Shown here: one piece after another, positions 1 to 11,662 of the stretch
Numbering within the stretch: position 1 is the first letter of the stretch
Layout of the letters: every line of letters begins with the position of its first letter
Assembly (NCBI RefSeq): GCF_963576675.1
Contig: NC_088915.1
Coordinates: 41,445,501 to 41,509,500, forward strand
Direction: 5' to 3'
From: Euphorbia lathyris
Taxonomy: Eukaryota; Streptophyta; Magnoliopsida; Malpighiales; Euphorbiaceae
Length of the DNA stretch: 64,000 nucleotides
Notes under the pieces: model-generated
Seen by the model: only the letters and a program-made list of their open reading frames with translations
The model's database searches: none
Told to the model about the DNA's origin: nothing
Made by a program: the position numbers and the translations under genes

Positions 1-1110
1 AGGCCCAAAAGCCCACAAAAGAAGGTCAAAGCCCAAGTCAACAGAGCCAACTCAGCATCAGACCGCGATCCAGCAAACGGAAGGATCCAGAAGGAAGTTC
101 GAACAGCTTCATACTGAAGCTACTGAGTCGAACGGATAGAAGACAGGTCAGCAGTTGACCTGAATAGCTTCGAGACAAAGTTGTTCCACTTTGGGAAAGT
201 TTCAAAAGACGCACGAATCTGTCTAGAAGACTTTGCCATAAGTAGAGGGACAATCTGACGCCTACCGACCAGAAGTACCTGGCAACTGAAGAAGACAGAA
301 AAGGCAACGTTCTCATTGGCGGAAGACAGTGAGTACTGATGAAGTGAAAGCGACAGCAAGCCGTTTCCCTCCAACGGTTATTTCGAAATTTGAAACAACC
401 GGTGCCTCATATGTCACTATAAATAGGCCTCACATTTACTTCATTCCATGCAGATCTTCACCAAGTCGAAACGCTGACCAATAGCAACTTGAAGTCTGTG
501 CCAAAGCAAAGCAAAGAAATCTTACACTCATTCTTCTTTTGTGTAAAAGCCTTGATTGTTAATCATCTAAAGTGTTCTTTGTACTTAGAACAAAACATTT
601 ATCATTTCTAGAGAATAGAAGCAGATACTGAGTTGCTCGGTTATAGCACTCAGTGGTAGAATAGTATTAGGTATAGGATATAGAAGAAGGTACTCTATAT
701 ACTCACTAACTATTGTAAGAGGTTTGTGCTCTACCTGAAAGAGCTCAGCAGTGGATTCAAAAGCTCGGAAGGATTCCGGGGATTGGACGTAGGATAAATC
801 TGCTGAGTAACACTTTCTAACTCTTACTCCTTATATACTTGCTTTGTACTATGCCTAGTAAAACGTAAAATCTATATACTGAGTTGTGTGACCTGAGCAC
901 TGAGTTTATGAATAGACTTAAGTGATATATCCTGACTCAATTATAGAAGCAGTTCTAGTTACTAGTTAACTAAACTTGCCTCTGCATCACTATGCTAAAA
1001 GACTAAGTAAAAGTCTTAACTTGAAAAGAAGTCAGCCTTTGCATGAAATTTTTTAAATAGTTCCTAACCCCCCCTTGGAACTAATCTTGTCACGTTACAC
1101 GGGACCAACA
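1..1110 (+). repeat. Element A 5' LTR (left end outside the window)
   Basis: It matches 11840-12981, the 3' LTR of the same element, almost end to end, and closes with ACCAACA directly before the primer-binding site. It holds a TATAAATA box at 418-425 followed by the usual leader. Confidence 0.93.
418..425 (+). promoter_or_regulatory. TATA box of the element A 5' LTR
   Basis: TATAAATA, present at the same place in the 3' LTR (12258-12265). This is the expected core promoter for the genomic RNA. Confidence 0.7.
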
Positions 1111-1112
1111 AG

Positions 1113-1124
1113 TGGTATTAGAGC
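1113..1124 (+). other. Primer-binding site, initiator tRNA-Met
   Basis: TGGTATTAGAGC lies two bases after the LTR end. It is complementary to the 3' end of plant initiator tRNA-Met with one change (TGGTATCAGAGC expected, as in element F). Confidence 0.88.
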
Positions 1125-1172
1125 TCAGTAGCTCAACGCACAAGATAAAACTATCTTGAGCTGATCCCCATA

Positions 1173-2812
1173 ATGGCTGCTAACAGCACTCGTTTCCTTC
1201 CTGGAAATGAAACAACTCAGATTCTACCTGAGGGTTTATCTATCACTAGGCCTCCCCTATTCTTCGGGTCAAACTATACCTTTTGGAAGATAGGATGAAA
1301 AATCCCATCTAGGCAACAAACATTAGTGCATGGCTAGCAATAGTCCAAGGCCCGTTTGTTCCCTATGAAACTATTGGCAACGTAAAAGTTGTCAAGGAAG
1401 AGGCAAAATGGACTGAGGATGACCTCAAAAAATTGCAAAACCACGCCTCGGCTATAAACATGGTTCACTGTGCTCTAGATGCTGCAGAGTACAATAAGAT
1501 TTCAGGTTGTGAGTCAGCACAAGAAATCTGGAAGAAGCTAGAGGTCACCTACGAGGGAACCAGCAAGGTCAAAGAATCAAAGGTGAATCCGCAGATGAGG
1601 TTATACCAGTTGTTCGAAATGAACGGAGGTGAAGGGATCTCTGAGATGAACTCAAGATTCACCAATATAATCAACGAGCTCAAGAGACTTGGCAAAATCA
1701 TCTCTGAAGAGGAGCAAGTCAAGAAAATACTGAGAAGCCTCCCCAAGAGCTGGAAGGAAAAGAAAACTGCTATTGAGGAAGCTCAGGACTTGACCACCTA
1801 CAAGTATGACGAACTCATTGGATCTCTGCTAACCCATGAGATCTCAATGAAAAACTTTGAGGTCAAGGAAAAGTCTGAGCACAAGAGGCAAAAATCTCTT
1901 GTCATGAAAGCAGACTCCACTAACGACAGCACGTCAGATGATGAAGAAATGGTCATGTTCACTAGAAATATGAAGAGGTTGTTCCGGAAGAATGAGAAAT
2001 ATGGCAAGAAGCCATTCCGAAAGTATGACAAGTACAAAGCTGAGCACAACGACGGCAAAAGCAGAAAGGAGAGCTCAAAGCCAATCACCTGCTTCGAGTG
2101 TCATCAGCCTGGCCATATCAAGTCAAATTGCCCTACACTCAAGAAAGATAAAAGAAACGGCAAGAAGGCAATGGTGGCCACCTGGAGTGATAGTGATGAG
2201 TCATCATCCTCTGAAGCTGGCGCCACTAAGTCAGCAAACATCTGTTTTATGGCTGATGAGTTTGTTGAGCCTTGTGTTTCTGAAAAGGGTGAACCCTCCT
2301 ATGCATCAGACAATGAAGAAGAGACCACTGAGGTAATATCTCTTCATGTTCTTAGGAATGAAATGATAAACGCGCTGAGTGATCTTTACTCACTGGTCAA
2401 ACGGTGTAACAAAAAGGTAAAGGCACTCAGTAGGCGATGTGTTGAGATAGAAGAGGTCAAACTTAGTGACCTTCGACATCTCGTCCAGGATAATACCAGG
2501 CAAGATGAGGATCTAAAAATCATGTATCGGTTTGTCACTCAGGTCCAATCAGATTCTAAGAAACTGAGAAAGGACATCACATCTATTCAGAACCAACTCA
2601 GGGTTCCGAATAAAAGATATTCCCATCAGAACGCTCAGTACCAATGTACTGGTCAGCGGAGATGGAATCCCCAGCAAAATGTCTAGTGTGACTTTTGTGG
2701 GAAGAATGGCCACACTAAAAAAGTATGTCTCCACCGAGTGAAATATAATGTATCACCTGCTGAACCTAACAAACGAGGACCCAAAAAGATTTGGGTACCT
2801 AAAAGTAACTAG
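1173..2812 (+). pseudogene. gag: Element A gag (nucleocapsid/capsid), broken
   Basis: The start matches the intact start of element F gag (MAENRTRFLPGN...). A single-base loss near 1287-1300 shifts the frame; a long frame then runs from 1433 to 2686, with the gag domain (LTTYKYDELIGSLLTHEISM region), lysine-rich stretches and a CCHC zinc knuckle (CFECHQPGHIKSNC, about 2089-2130). A TAG at 2684-2686 (CAG in F) stops it, after which a second knuckle (CDFCGKNGHTKKVC) follows. The natural gag end is probably the TAG at 2810-2812, which sits at the same position as the gag stop of F. The product would have formed the cytoplasmic virus-like particle; this copy cannot make it intact. Confidence 0.88.
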
Positions 2813-5800
2813 TTGTATTGCAGGTAGGCTTGGGGTGTGCTGAGGAGTCAAAGTTGTGGTACATTGACAGCACATGCTCGAAGCATATGACGGGTGATGA
2901 AACTCAGTTCATCACACTTGTGCATAAACGTGGAGGAAACGTAAGTTTTGGAGACAAAAAAAAGGTAAGATAGTAGGGTCGAGAACCGTTGGTGGTAACC
3001 CTATTATTGAGTCGGTCTCCCTAGTCAGAGGACTTGAATATAACCTACTGAGCGTAGCTCAGCTATGTGACAGCGGTAGGAAAGTTATATTTGATGCCTC
3101 TAGATGCCAAATACTCGAGGGTAAGACCAATGAGTTAATATTAACTGCCCCTCGTGTCGATAATGTCTTTATGCTGAATTTGGAAAAGAAGTTTTCAAAA
3201 GATATATGTTTAGTGTCAGAGGAAGAAAATTCCTGACTATGGCACATGAGACTTGGTCATGTAAGAATGGGCCTCCTGGCCAAATTAGCAAGAAAGCAAT
3301 TAGTTGAGGGACTGCCCAAACTTAAGTTTGAAAAAGATCAATTATGCAATGCTTGTCAGTATGGAAAACAAACTAGAAAATCTTTTCAAAGTAAAAACGA
3401 TGTCTCAACCAAGCATCCATTAGAGTTGCTACACTTAGATCTCTTCGGACCAGTCCAGCCGCTGAGCTTGGGGGGTTGAAGATTTTTCTTGGTTATTGTA
3501 GATGACTTTTCTCGGTACACTTGGGTCATCTTGCTCAGTATCAAGGATGAAACATTTGAGATGTTTTCTACATAGTGTAAAAAGCTTGAAAATGATAAAG
3601 ACCTAAAAATTGCTCACATCCGAAGTGATAATGGTGGAGAATTCAAAAACTAATTGTTTGATGAATTCTGTGAAGCCAGCGGCATTGACCATAATTTTTC
3701 TGCTCCTAGAACTCCTCAACAGAATGGGGTAGTTGAAAGGAAAAACAGAACTCTGGTTGAAATGGCCAGGACAATGCTGAGTGAGAACAGGCTTCCGAAG
3801 TACTTTTGGGGAGAAGATGTTAATACAACATGCTATATACTCAATAGGGCTCTAGTCAGGCCAATACTGAGGAAAACCCCATATGAACTTTGGAAATGAC
3901 GAAAACCTAACATAAGTTATTTTCATGCCTTTGGTTGTAAATGCTTCATCTTGAATACTAAAGACAATCTTGCAAAGTTTGATTCAAATGCTGACGAAGC
4001 CATCTTTTTAGGCGATTCAACAAACAGCAAAGCATATAGAATTTTCAATAAACGAACTCAGGTTTTAGAAAAGTCTGTCCATATTGAGTTCGATGAAACT
4101 AACCTTATAGAGAAGGTCAATCAGACAACTAAAGATGATCCCAATCCAGCACCTGCTGACCTAAGCGCAACTACAGAGTCACTCCCTCAAGGACGGACTA
4201 AAGGTAAAAACGAAACTGAAATCATTTTCAATGACCAATCTACACCTGCAGACATTGTTGAAACACCAACCACTGAAGACATTACACTGCCGAGAGAGAT
4301 CAGAATCCCAAAAGGACATTCTGAAAGCAACATTCTCGATGCTGCTGAGAATCACCTCATAACGAGAAATCAACTCAGGAGGTACCTTAGCAACGTAGCT
4401 TTCGTCTCAGTTCTGGAACCGAAGAATTTTTCAGAAGCTGAGAACGATGAATTCTGGATGGGTGCAATGCAATAAGAGCTTGACCAATTCAGAAGGAATG
4501 AAGTATCAGATCTAGTGCCACATTCGCAAAGTCAGAAGACAATAGGAACAAGATGGGTATTCCGCAACAAGCTTGATGAGCAAGGGAACGTTATGAGAAA
4601 CAAAGCAAAACTCGTTGCTCAAGGCTACAGTCAGCAATAAGGTATTGACTACGGTGAGCCTTTGCCCCAGTGGCAAGGCTAGAAGCTATTAGAATACTGT
4701 GTGCCTATGCAAGTTTTATGAATTTTAAACTGTTTCAAATAGATGTCAAGAGTGCATTTTTAAATGGAGTTATAAATGAGGAGGTATATGTTAATCAACC
4801 TCTAGGGTTTGAGGATCCAAAGTTCCCAAACCACGTTTATAAGCTCAAGAAGGCTCTGTATGGTCTAAAGCAAGCACCACGTGCTTGGTATGAAAGACTA
4901 ACAAGCTTTCTGCTGCCTAGAAATTATGTCAGGGGAAGGCTAATACAACCTTATTTATAAAGAAAAAGGGCAAAAAAACCCTACTGGCACAAATCTACGT
5001 TGATGACATCATATTTGGTGCTACTAATGAGTCTCTTTGCAAGGAATTTAGTCAGCAGATGCAAACTGAGTTTGAGATGTCTATGATGGGAGAACTCAAC
5101 TTCTTCCTTAGACTTCAAATCAAGCAAGGCAAAAATGGCATTTTTATCAACCAAACTAAATATGCAAAGGAAATATTGAAGAAGTACGACATGGACAATT
5201 GTAAGTCAATATCCACCCATATGGGCACTGACAATGTCCTCTCTGCCGACGAAAATGGTAAGTCAATAAACAGCAAGTTGTACCGAGGTATGATTGGGTC
5301 TCTACTCTATCTTACGGCAAGTAGGCCGGACATTCCGTTCTTAGTATGTTACTGTGCAAGATATCAAGCTAACCCTAAGAAATCTCATTACATAGCTGTA
5401 AAAAGAATCCTTAGATATTTGCAAGGCTCAGTAAATGCAGGTCTATAGTATCCCAATACTGCCGAGTTCACACTCCTTGGATACACTGATGCTGACTATG
5501 GACGAGATAAGCTGGAACAAAAAAGTACCTCAGGAGGATGTCACTTTCTCGGAAACAGTTTTGTATCTTGGTTCAGTAAGAAGCAGTCATTAGTAGCCCT
5601 ATCAACCACTAAGGCTGAGTACATTGCTGCTGGAAGCTGTGTTGCCGAAGTTCTTTTGATCAAGCAACAGCTGGATGATTATGGAGTTAAAACGAAAACA
5701 ATCAAAGTCAAATGTGATAACAAAAGTGCTATTGACTTATCAAAGAATCCAATCCAGCACAGCAGGATGAAGCATTTCAGCATAAGGCATCATTTCATCA

Positions 5801-5964
5801 GAGACCATGTACTCAATGGTGAGATCAATTTGACCTATGTCCCAACGGATGAGCAGCTTACTGATATCTTCACGAAGCCACTAGCTCGTGAGCAGTTCAG
5901 TATACTAAGAGAAGCTATCGGTATGTTTAATCCTCTTCAATATATTCTATGTGTACTTTGCTGA
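2813..5964 (+). pseudogene. pol: Element A pol (protease, integrase, RT, RNase H), broken
   Basis: Protease is recognisable from the D-S-T motif near 2860 (LWYIDSTCSKHM). Integrase follows (GAG-pre-integrase region LGHVRMGLLAKLARKQL at 3246 onward, DDE core through about 3720 with [15 protein letters not shown]), then the integrase C-terminal region, RT with YVDD near 4994-5010, and RNase H with [10 protein letters not shown] near 5480. Many stops and shifts interrupt it, for example TGA near 3478, TAA near 3650, TGA near 3897, TAA near 4473, a TAA plus frameshift near 4637 and TAG near 5446. Most correspond to Q, W or G codons in element F. Non-functional. Confidence 0.93.
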
Positions 5965-6171
5965 GTGATAAAACTGTGTTGAATGCTTTGTGATGAAACT
6001 GACTAGATGTTCTAGGGTTTGTACGCGTACTAGGGTAGTGACTAGGATGACGTAGGTAATCATGATTAGGGAACCATGCGCCGTTATTAGCATTAAATGT
6101 CAGGATAAAACGCTCCTGAGTGGTTTGAATTCCCACTGTTATATTGACCTATCAAATCACTCCCTACCGTC

Positions 6172-6179
6172 TATAAATA
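6172..6179 (+). promoter_or_regulatory. Candidate internal TATA box upstream of the element A extra ORF
   Basis: TATAAATA lies 114 bases before the extra-ORF ATG (6286), in the 5965-6285 spacer after pol. The same box at nearly the same distance occurs in elements F and G. The spacer holds no other coding feature. Confidence 0.5.
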
Positions 6180-6285
6180 GTGAAACAATTTTACCCCATT
6201 AGTTTTTACGCTTGAAATTTGCACTATTCACTCTCTCCCAAATCCCATTCTACTTCTGGAATTCTTCAAGAAGTCGAAGAACACC

Positions 6286-9200
6286 ATGTCTCAGGAACGA
6301 ACTTCTTCTTCCAGCAGAACTGAGTCATATGAGGATAGATCCTCAGACATAAACCTCTCCTCACCGGAGGATGTATAGCAACTAGACTATGGGTACTCCC
6401 CTGAGAACCCATCTATTCATGGCCAGCATGATCAAGTCATGGCTGAAGCCAGTATTCTGGAACAACATCAACACACTGAGTCCTCTACACCGAAGAAGAA
6501 GAAGAAGAAGAACAAAGCTCCAAAGGAACGAACCTTTAGCCCAGCGTATGATAAGATTAAGAACCCTAAGATTAACATTTCAAGGTTCTTCTCACCGGAT
6601 TTTGTCAAGACTGCTGAGTCCTTCTGTCAGTGGATTGCTGAAAACGGTTGGGAAACGCTCTTTGCACTGCCTGGAACCACTTATCCAAGGCCTGTCACTA
6701 AGTTCTATAGCAATCTTATGATTGCTGATGATGACATCGATTACATGGTGACCTCAGTAAAAGGCACCAAGAACTTCATCACCCCAACATACATGGCCAG
6801 ATTGCTAGAATCTAAAAGCCAAAGGTACCAAGATGAGAAGAGTAGGAGATCAACATGACATCAAGTATGACACTAGCTACTGTAAGCCGAAGGGCTTCAT
6901 AGGTGAAGTTTCAGCAACTTCTCTCTCCAGACCTCAGCGTTAGGCTCACTACATGCTGACCAACTTTCTTTTCCCAAAAATCAATTCCACAACATCTGCC
7001 TCAAGCTTTGAGCAGTGTTTCATTTGGCATATATTGGAGAAGAAACCTTTGAACACGCCTATCTTTCTAATCGGCACGTTTCAGAGAAGCACTGGACAAC
7101 TCAGGATGGGCTCACTGATAACGACCATCCATGCTGACCACAAAGTCAACTTTGTAAAGGAAATCAGTCACATCGGGACTGAGATCACAGCTAAGATCCT
7201 CAATGGTCTCAAGCACAGCTTTCCTCAAGTACCCAAGAACAAAAAGGGTAAGGTTGCTCAAGATGCTGAGGATGAACAACCCAGTAAGAGGAAGAAAAGA
7301 AAAGCTGAGGTGACTCAGTCACCTAAAGCTAAATCTCCAAGGCCAGCGACAAAGAAGGTCAGAGTTTCTTCAAGCAACTCTGAGCTGATATCTGCTAAGC
7401 AAACGCAGAAAAGAGCTGCCTCTGATGATCTACCCGAGGGTGATCAACCTCTGAAGAAGAAGACTACCTTCAGAGTTAAAGTGCTGAATCCAACACCACT
7501 GGACTTCTCTATGCCTGAGGACTCATTCTTCCTCCAGACACAAGGAGTAACTGTTGAGGAACCTCTAGTTACAGCCTTTACTACTGAACAGCAAGTCCCT
7601 GCTTCCTCCTCTATTCCTTCCACTACTGAGCCAACAGCTAATCCAATCCATACTGATGAGCGGATTGAAAGTGAATGAGTATGAGCTCTTGAGGAGGAAA
7701 CTTCAGCTGCTGGAGTGTAGGCTGAAGGTAAAGAAATACAAGCTTTTGAGAAGGAACCAACAGCTCAGCAACCAGAAACTTCTTCCCTCTAGTCACCTGA
7801 CTCCATTCCTACTGACTCTTCCAAACATCACAAGCACCATCATCAAAGCAGTAGAGAAAAGAGAGAAAACAGGTTTAAGAAGAAGTCTAGCAGAAAACCA
7901 GAAGTCTATCCCCTTGATGATGAATCACCTCCTCGTCAAGATGTTGTTGACCCCACAAATATTGACTTCATCTTCTTCACCAGCACACCTCATACTGAGC
8001 AACCAGCTCAGGAAAAACAAGCCTCTGTTTCTGGAGCTCAGGAACACGCCGACTCTGAACCCAATATGGGCCCTCCTACTTCCAACACTGCTGCTCCAAC
8101 TGATCATTCCTCTGAGCAAGTGATCGATGCTACTATTTCTCAACTCAACACTGAGCAAGTAAATGAAGGGACACCTGCTCTGAATCAAGTTGATTCTGAG
8201 TAAGTAATTAACTCAACTGCTACTCAATTCACTCCCATTACTAAGCAGTCAGTACCTGAGTCATCTGATGCTACTACTGTCATCACTTCACATATTGAAC
8301 AACCAGCACGCATTGATTCTCTAACTCCTGTCCAACAATCTCACATTCCAAATCAATCAATGGACATGGACAAGGACCCGGCTGCTGAGACCTTAATGGG
8401 CCATGATGATGTTGGCTCTGACCCATTATCTTTCCTCAACGCATCTTTGACTGGGCAAAAGATAATTCATTCTGCCTTTGCTCTAGTCAAAGATATGAAA
8501 AAGTCTCAAGCATCAGCCTCAGCGTCTGCCGCCCCATCAGTTGAGCCTACTCAACTGAGTGAAGTCATGCAACTCTTGAGTGAGATCAAAAGCATCAAAG
8601 ACTTAATGCATGCATGACTGCCTTAGTATCTCAGCAGAACAACAAGGTTTTTACTGATAGAATGGTTGAACTGCAACTGCTGATGGTCCATCATATGGAC
8701 TCCCTTCAAGGACATATTAATGCCATCTCAGCTGCAAGTTCTACTGCTGCCACAACTACTGAAGTAACTCAACACGTTCAGCAGCTGACCTTTGAGCTTT
8801 CCAAGACTCAGGATTCTATCGCGCCTTTATCACAATGCACTATTGAACAAGTTGCTGAAGCCATCCGGCTACTCAGCATCAATCGTGAAGCGATGGAGAC
8901 AAAAGAAAAGAAGACCTCTGCCATCTACACCTTCTCGAAAGATATATATGGGCATGTCAGACATCAAACCCAGCAGCGTCATATGTACGATTCTGTCATG
9001 CTGAAATTACACCACCAATCCTTTGCCAAGCTTACTAACTCCATCACCTGGCTAGGAAAGGCGCTCGAGTTTATGCTCAGCTGCATGAGTGTAACTAGAA
9101 AAGTCCCAGCATCTAATATGGACGACGGATTAAAGGTTTTTCAGGACCTAAAGGATAGTACGCCTAGTCTTTAAATGTTTTCATCCCGACTCACTCGTAC

Positions 9201-9420
9201 TGTTACAGCTGGTCAGTTTCTTACTCCCGCTCCTGGACCCAGTTCTGATGTTGGCAAAAAGGGGGAGAAAGAACAGAAGGACAAGGGTAAGCAAACGAAA
9301 GAACAAGGAACTCAACAGCAAACGATTCACTCCTCTTCCATTGCCCCAAAACCAACTCAGCAACAAGGAACCACACAACACTCACAAAAATCCAAACAAG
9401 TTGAATTCAACACAAAGTAG
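6286..9420 (+). pseudogene. Element A extra ORF (third ORF after pol), broken
   Basis: The ORF would be about 1,045 codons. The N-terminal part is Ser/Glu-rich with a Lys run, followed by a globular domain (FFSPDFVKTAESFCQWIAENGWETLF, DDDIDYMVTSVKGTK) that resembles the putative plant transposon protein domain. The middle is basic and low-complexity (KRKKRK, KKTTFRVKV). The C-terminal part is a helical domain (8614-9174; VELQLLMVHHMDSLQGHINA, QCTIEQVAEAIRLL), then a Lys/Gln-rich tail ending at 9420. The same architecture is on the minus strand of element G. Breaks: TAG at 6376-6378, a frameshift between about 6840 and 6950, further shifts near 7680 and 8590, TAA at 9172-9174. It occupies the position of the SIRE env-like ORF, but I see no signal peptide or membrane helix. 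Function unknown. Confidence 0.75.
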
Positions 9421-9868
9421 ATAAACCTTTTAGTCTAGCGACTTAGATCTTCTAGCTTACTATGTGATAGGGGTCAAAAACCCCTATCTTTGGGTACGGT
9501 TTTAGGACGGTTTTTAGGTTTATTTGGCTAATAAGCGAGCAATTCTCGCATTTAAATGCTTTTGTGTGAGTTAGTTAGAAATTGGAAACATTCTATTTAC
9601 TTTTCGTCGTTTAGGCTCGTTTTGTGATCAATTTAGGCAAATACGGCCGAAATAACATGCATATTAGAATTCCGTTATCTTTTGAAGCTAATTGGTCCGT
9701 CAAAAGTCGCACCAAACGAAGCGTTTGCTCAAAATAAGCGATTGACGGATCAATTTGGCTTTTGGACTAATGTTTTCTGGAGTTTTTATGCGTGTGCAGG
9801 TGTAAGTTCGGACGAAAAAGGGTTTGGAAGTCATCCGGCACGGATCGAGCCCGCTTCGGGCGAAAACA

Positions 9869-10040
9869 CTCGGCGAGCAGGACCCCCCGGGCCATTTCTG
9901 CTCGCCGAGCAGGCCGCCAGAGGCCTGCTCGGCGAGCAGGAGCCTACTCGCCGAGCAGGCCACCAGGCGCCTGCTCGGCGAGCAGGGGCTGCTCGTCGCA
10001 ATCCTGCTCGGCGAGCAGCCTTTCCTGCTCGGCGAGCAGA
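9869..10040. repeat. Cluster of CTGCTCGGCGAGCAG palindromes in the solo LTR
   Basis: About seven copies of a 15-base near-palindrome (arms CTGCTCG and CGAGCAG, single central G or C) occur in some 170 bases, some with a changed end. Copy number varies between LTR copies of the same family in the window. Confidence 0.85.
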
Positions 10041-10046
10041 CCTGCG

Positions 10047-10071
10047 GGAATTGGTCAAAAAGACCAATTCC
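10047..10071. promoter_or_regulatory. Perfect 10-bp hairpin in the solo LTR upstream of TATA
   Basis: Arms GGAATTGGTC and GACCAATTCC are separated by AAAAA. The same hairpin is at 36362-36386 in element D. It lies about 85 bases before the TATA box, in U3, so it would also appear near the 3' end of the genomic RNA. Role unknown. Confidence 0.7.
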
Positions 10072-10156
10072 GCCCCCACGAAGCCACGTTCGGCCCCACA
10101 TCTTCCTACACCAACAAGGACATGAAATTAGGTCAAAACGAGACCCGAGACGCGGC

Positions 10157-10164
10157 TATAAATA
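10157..10164 (+). promoter_or_regulatory. TATA box of the solo LTR
   Basis: TATAAATA in GGCTATAAATAGG context; the same box is found in both D LTRs (36472-36479, 41561-41568) and, reversed, in both B LTRs (32367-32374, 13944-13951). Confidence 0.7.
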
Positions 10165-11144
10165 GGAATTTCCAATTGTAAATTAGATATCTTTTGTTTT
10201 TGTAATTTTCTTATCTTCCACCTCGAGAAATCCTCTCCACCTCCTCTATAAACCTTCAAACCTCCATTGAAGACGCCTCCGAAGCTCCATTCACCGAGGA
10301 TTGCTCGAGCTCCATCCTTAAGTCCTAGGAAGATGCCTGCATTGGTTGACAGGTTCCCTGAAAGGGATTTTTCTTCTTTTATAACTTGTTTATCCTATGA
10401 TACATGCTATGAATCTTAGGCTTATTGTAACTCCGTGACAATGTTCTCCATCTTTGATTAATATAATAGTTTTGTTTCTTCAATTGTTTTAATGCTTTGA
10501 ATCTTTGTCTTACGCTTTGTTTGATTGGTTTAACTCATTCGATAATCCCAAAATCAAGTTGGCACATATTGCGAGCTGAATCTGACCTAGTCAGTGCCTA
10601 TAGGATTGACGACCCTATAGAAGATTAAGCCCAAATTACTGAGCCTTAGAGCTAGTTTCGGCCTTACAAGGGAATCACGAACTAGGAACTTTAGGAGGAT
10701 AGGTCGGGTTAATCGCCTCGAACACAAGTGACTTAGGTTTTAATTGAATTGTTTAAACAATCTATTTCCATTATCATCGTATCCCTCCATGATCCTTTAG
10801 ATAATTGCATTGACAAAAGATCACTTAGGAGTAGTTTAACTTAATTAGGGGTAGAGTAATTTAGTTAGGTTTAGAATAACTTAGCTAGAATTAGATAACT
10901 TAGTCAGAATTAGATAATCTAGTTAGGATTAGTGCAATCCAACCTAGGAGTAGATTAATTAAACAAAACCAACTCAAACCCCTTAAGCCTAGATAACATA
11001 CGAGACTTAGTAATTCGGTACTTGCAGAAATAAATCCTGTGGACGATAACCTGGACTTAAACCCAGAAATTTATTACTTGATAACGACGGGGTACACTTA
11101 TCCCTTAGTGAGTTCCCATCTCTAACCCAGGTGGGGACGCATCA

Positions 11145-11648
11145 CTATGCTGAACCTTTTTTTTGTTGTGCTTCCTTGTCTTACTATGCTGAACCTTTTT
11201 TTGTTGTGCTTCCTTGTCTGCTATGTTATATATGAGAACTTATCTTAACTCAATACGTTGTCTGCATTTTATTGCTTATGTCTCAAACTGCCATGTTGAA
11301 CTTATACTAATCATTCTCATAATGTCTATCACTTTAAAAATCATTGAACAAATAAAGAACATAAAATTTATACAAGTATAAGCCACTGAGTAACTTCACT
11401 CAACAACCTTTAAACTAACTAAGAAAAATTCAACTCTGATACTGAGTATAGTAAGTATGTTCTCAATACTGACCTACTTCTGACCCTGAACTCAGCCTTA
11501 CTTGATTAAACCTTAAAATGTTTAAAGTAAAGCTAAGTCAGTAATCCAACCCTTATGGGGGGGGGGAGAATTTCAGAAGTTAAGGAAAGGTCAACAATCA
11601 TGGGGGAGCTCAACACTGAGTTCCTAATTTAATATTTTTGCAAACATC
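11145..11648 (+). other. Element A 3' untranslated region with a short tandem duplication
   Basis: No coding frame is credible. At 11145-11220 a unit of about 39 bases (CTTACTATGCTGAACC, a T run, then GTTGTGCTTCC) is present twice; the solo LTR interrupted the first copy. The rest is AT-rich with many CTGAG/CTCAG words and a run of G near 11557. Confidence 0.7.
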
Positions 11649-11662
11649 AAAATGGGGGAGTT
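11649..11662 (+). other. Polypurine tract of element A
   Basis: AAAATGGGGGAGTT ends at the first base of the 3' LTR (TGTTGAAAC). The mirror of this tract precedes the 3' LTR of element G. Confidence 0.88.

Larger units (their letters stand above)
9465..11144 (+). mobile_element. Solo LTR of the B/D gypsy (Athila-like) family inside element A
   Basis: It starts TGATAGGGGTCAAAAACC and ends GCATCA, like the LTRs of elements B and D, and no internal sequence follows. CTATG lies on both sides (9460-9464 and 11145-11149), a perfect 5-bp target duplication, so this is an insertion reduced to one LTR by LTR-LTR recombination. Contains a TATA box at 10157-10164. The open frames across it are artefacts of GC-rich palindromes. 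Confidence 0.95.

Noticed and set aside
6286..9420. Calling the copia extra ORF an envelope gene
   Set aside because: It has the position of the SIRE env-like ORF, but I see no signal peptide, transmembrane helix or cleavage site, and its N-terminal domain resembles a plant transposon-associated domain.
9682..10181. Overlapping open frames on both strands rich in Ala, Arg, Gly and Ser
   Set aside because: They arise from the GC-rich palindrome cluster of the solo LTR, appear in several frames at once and match no protein family.
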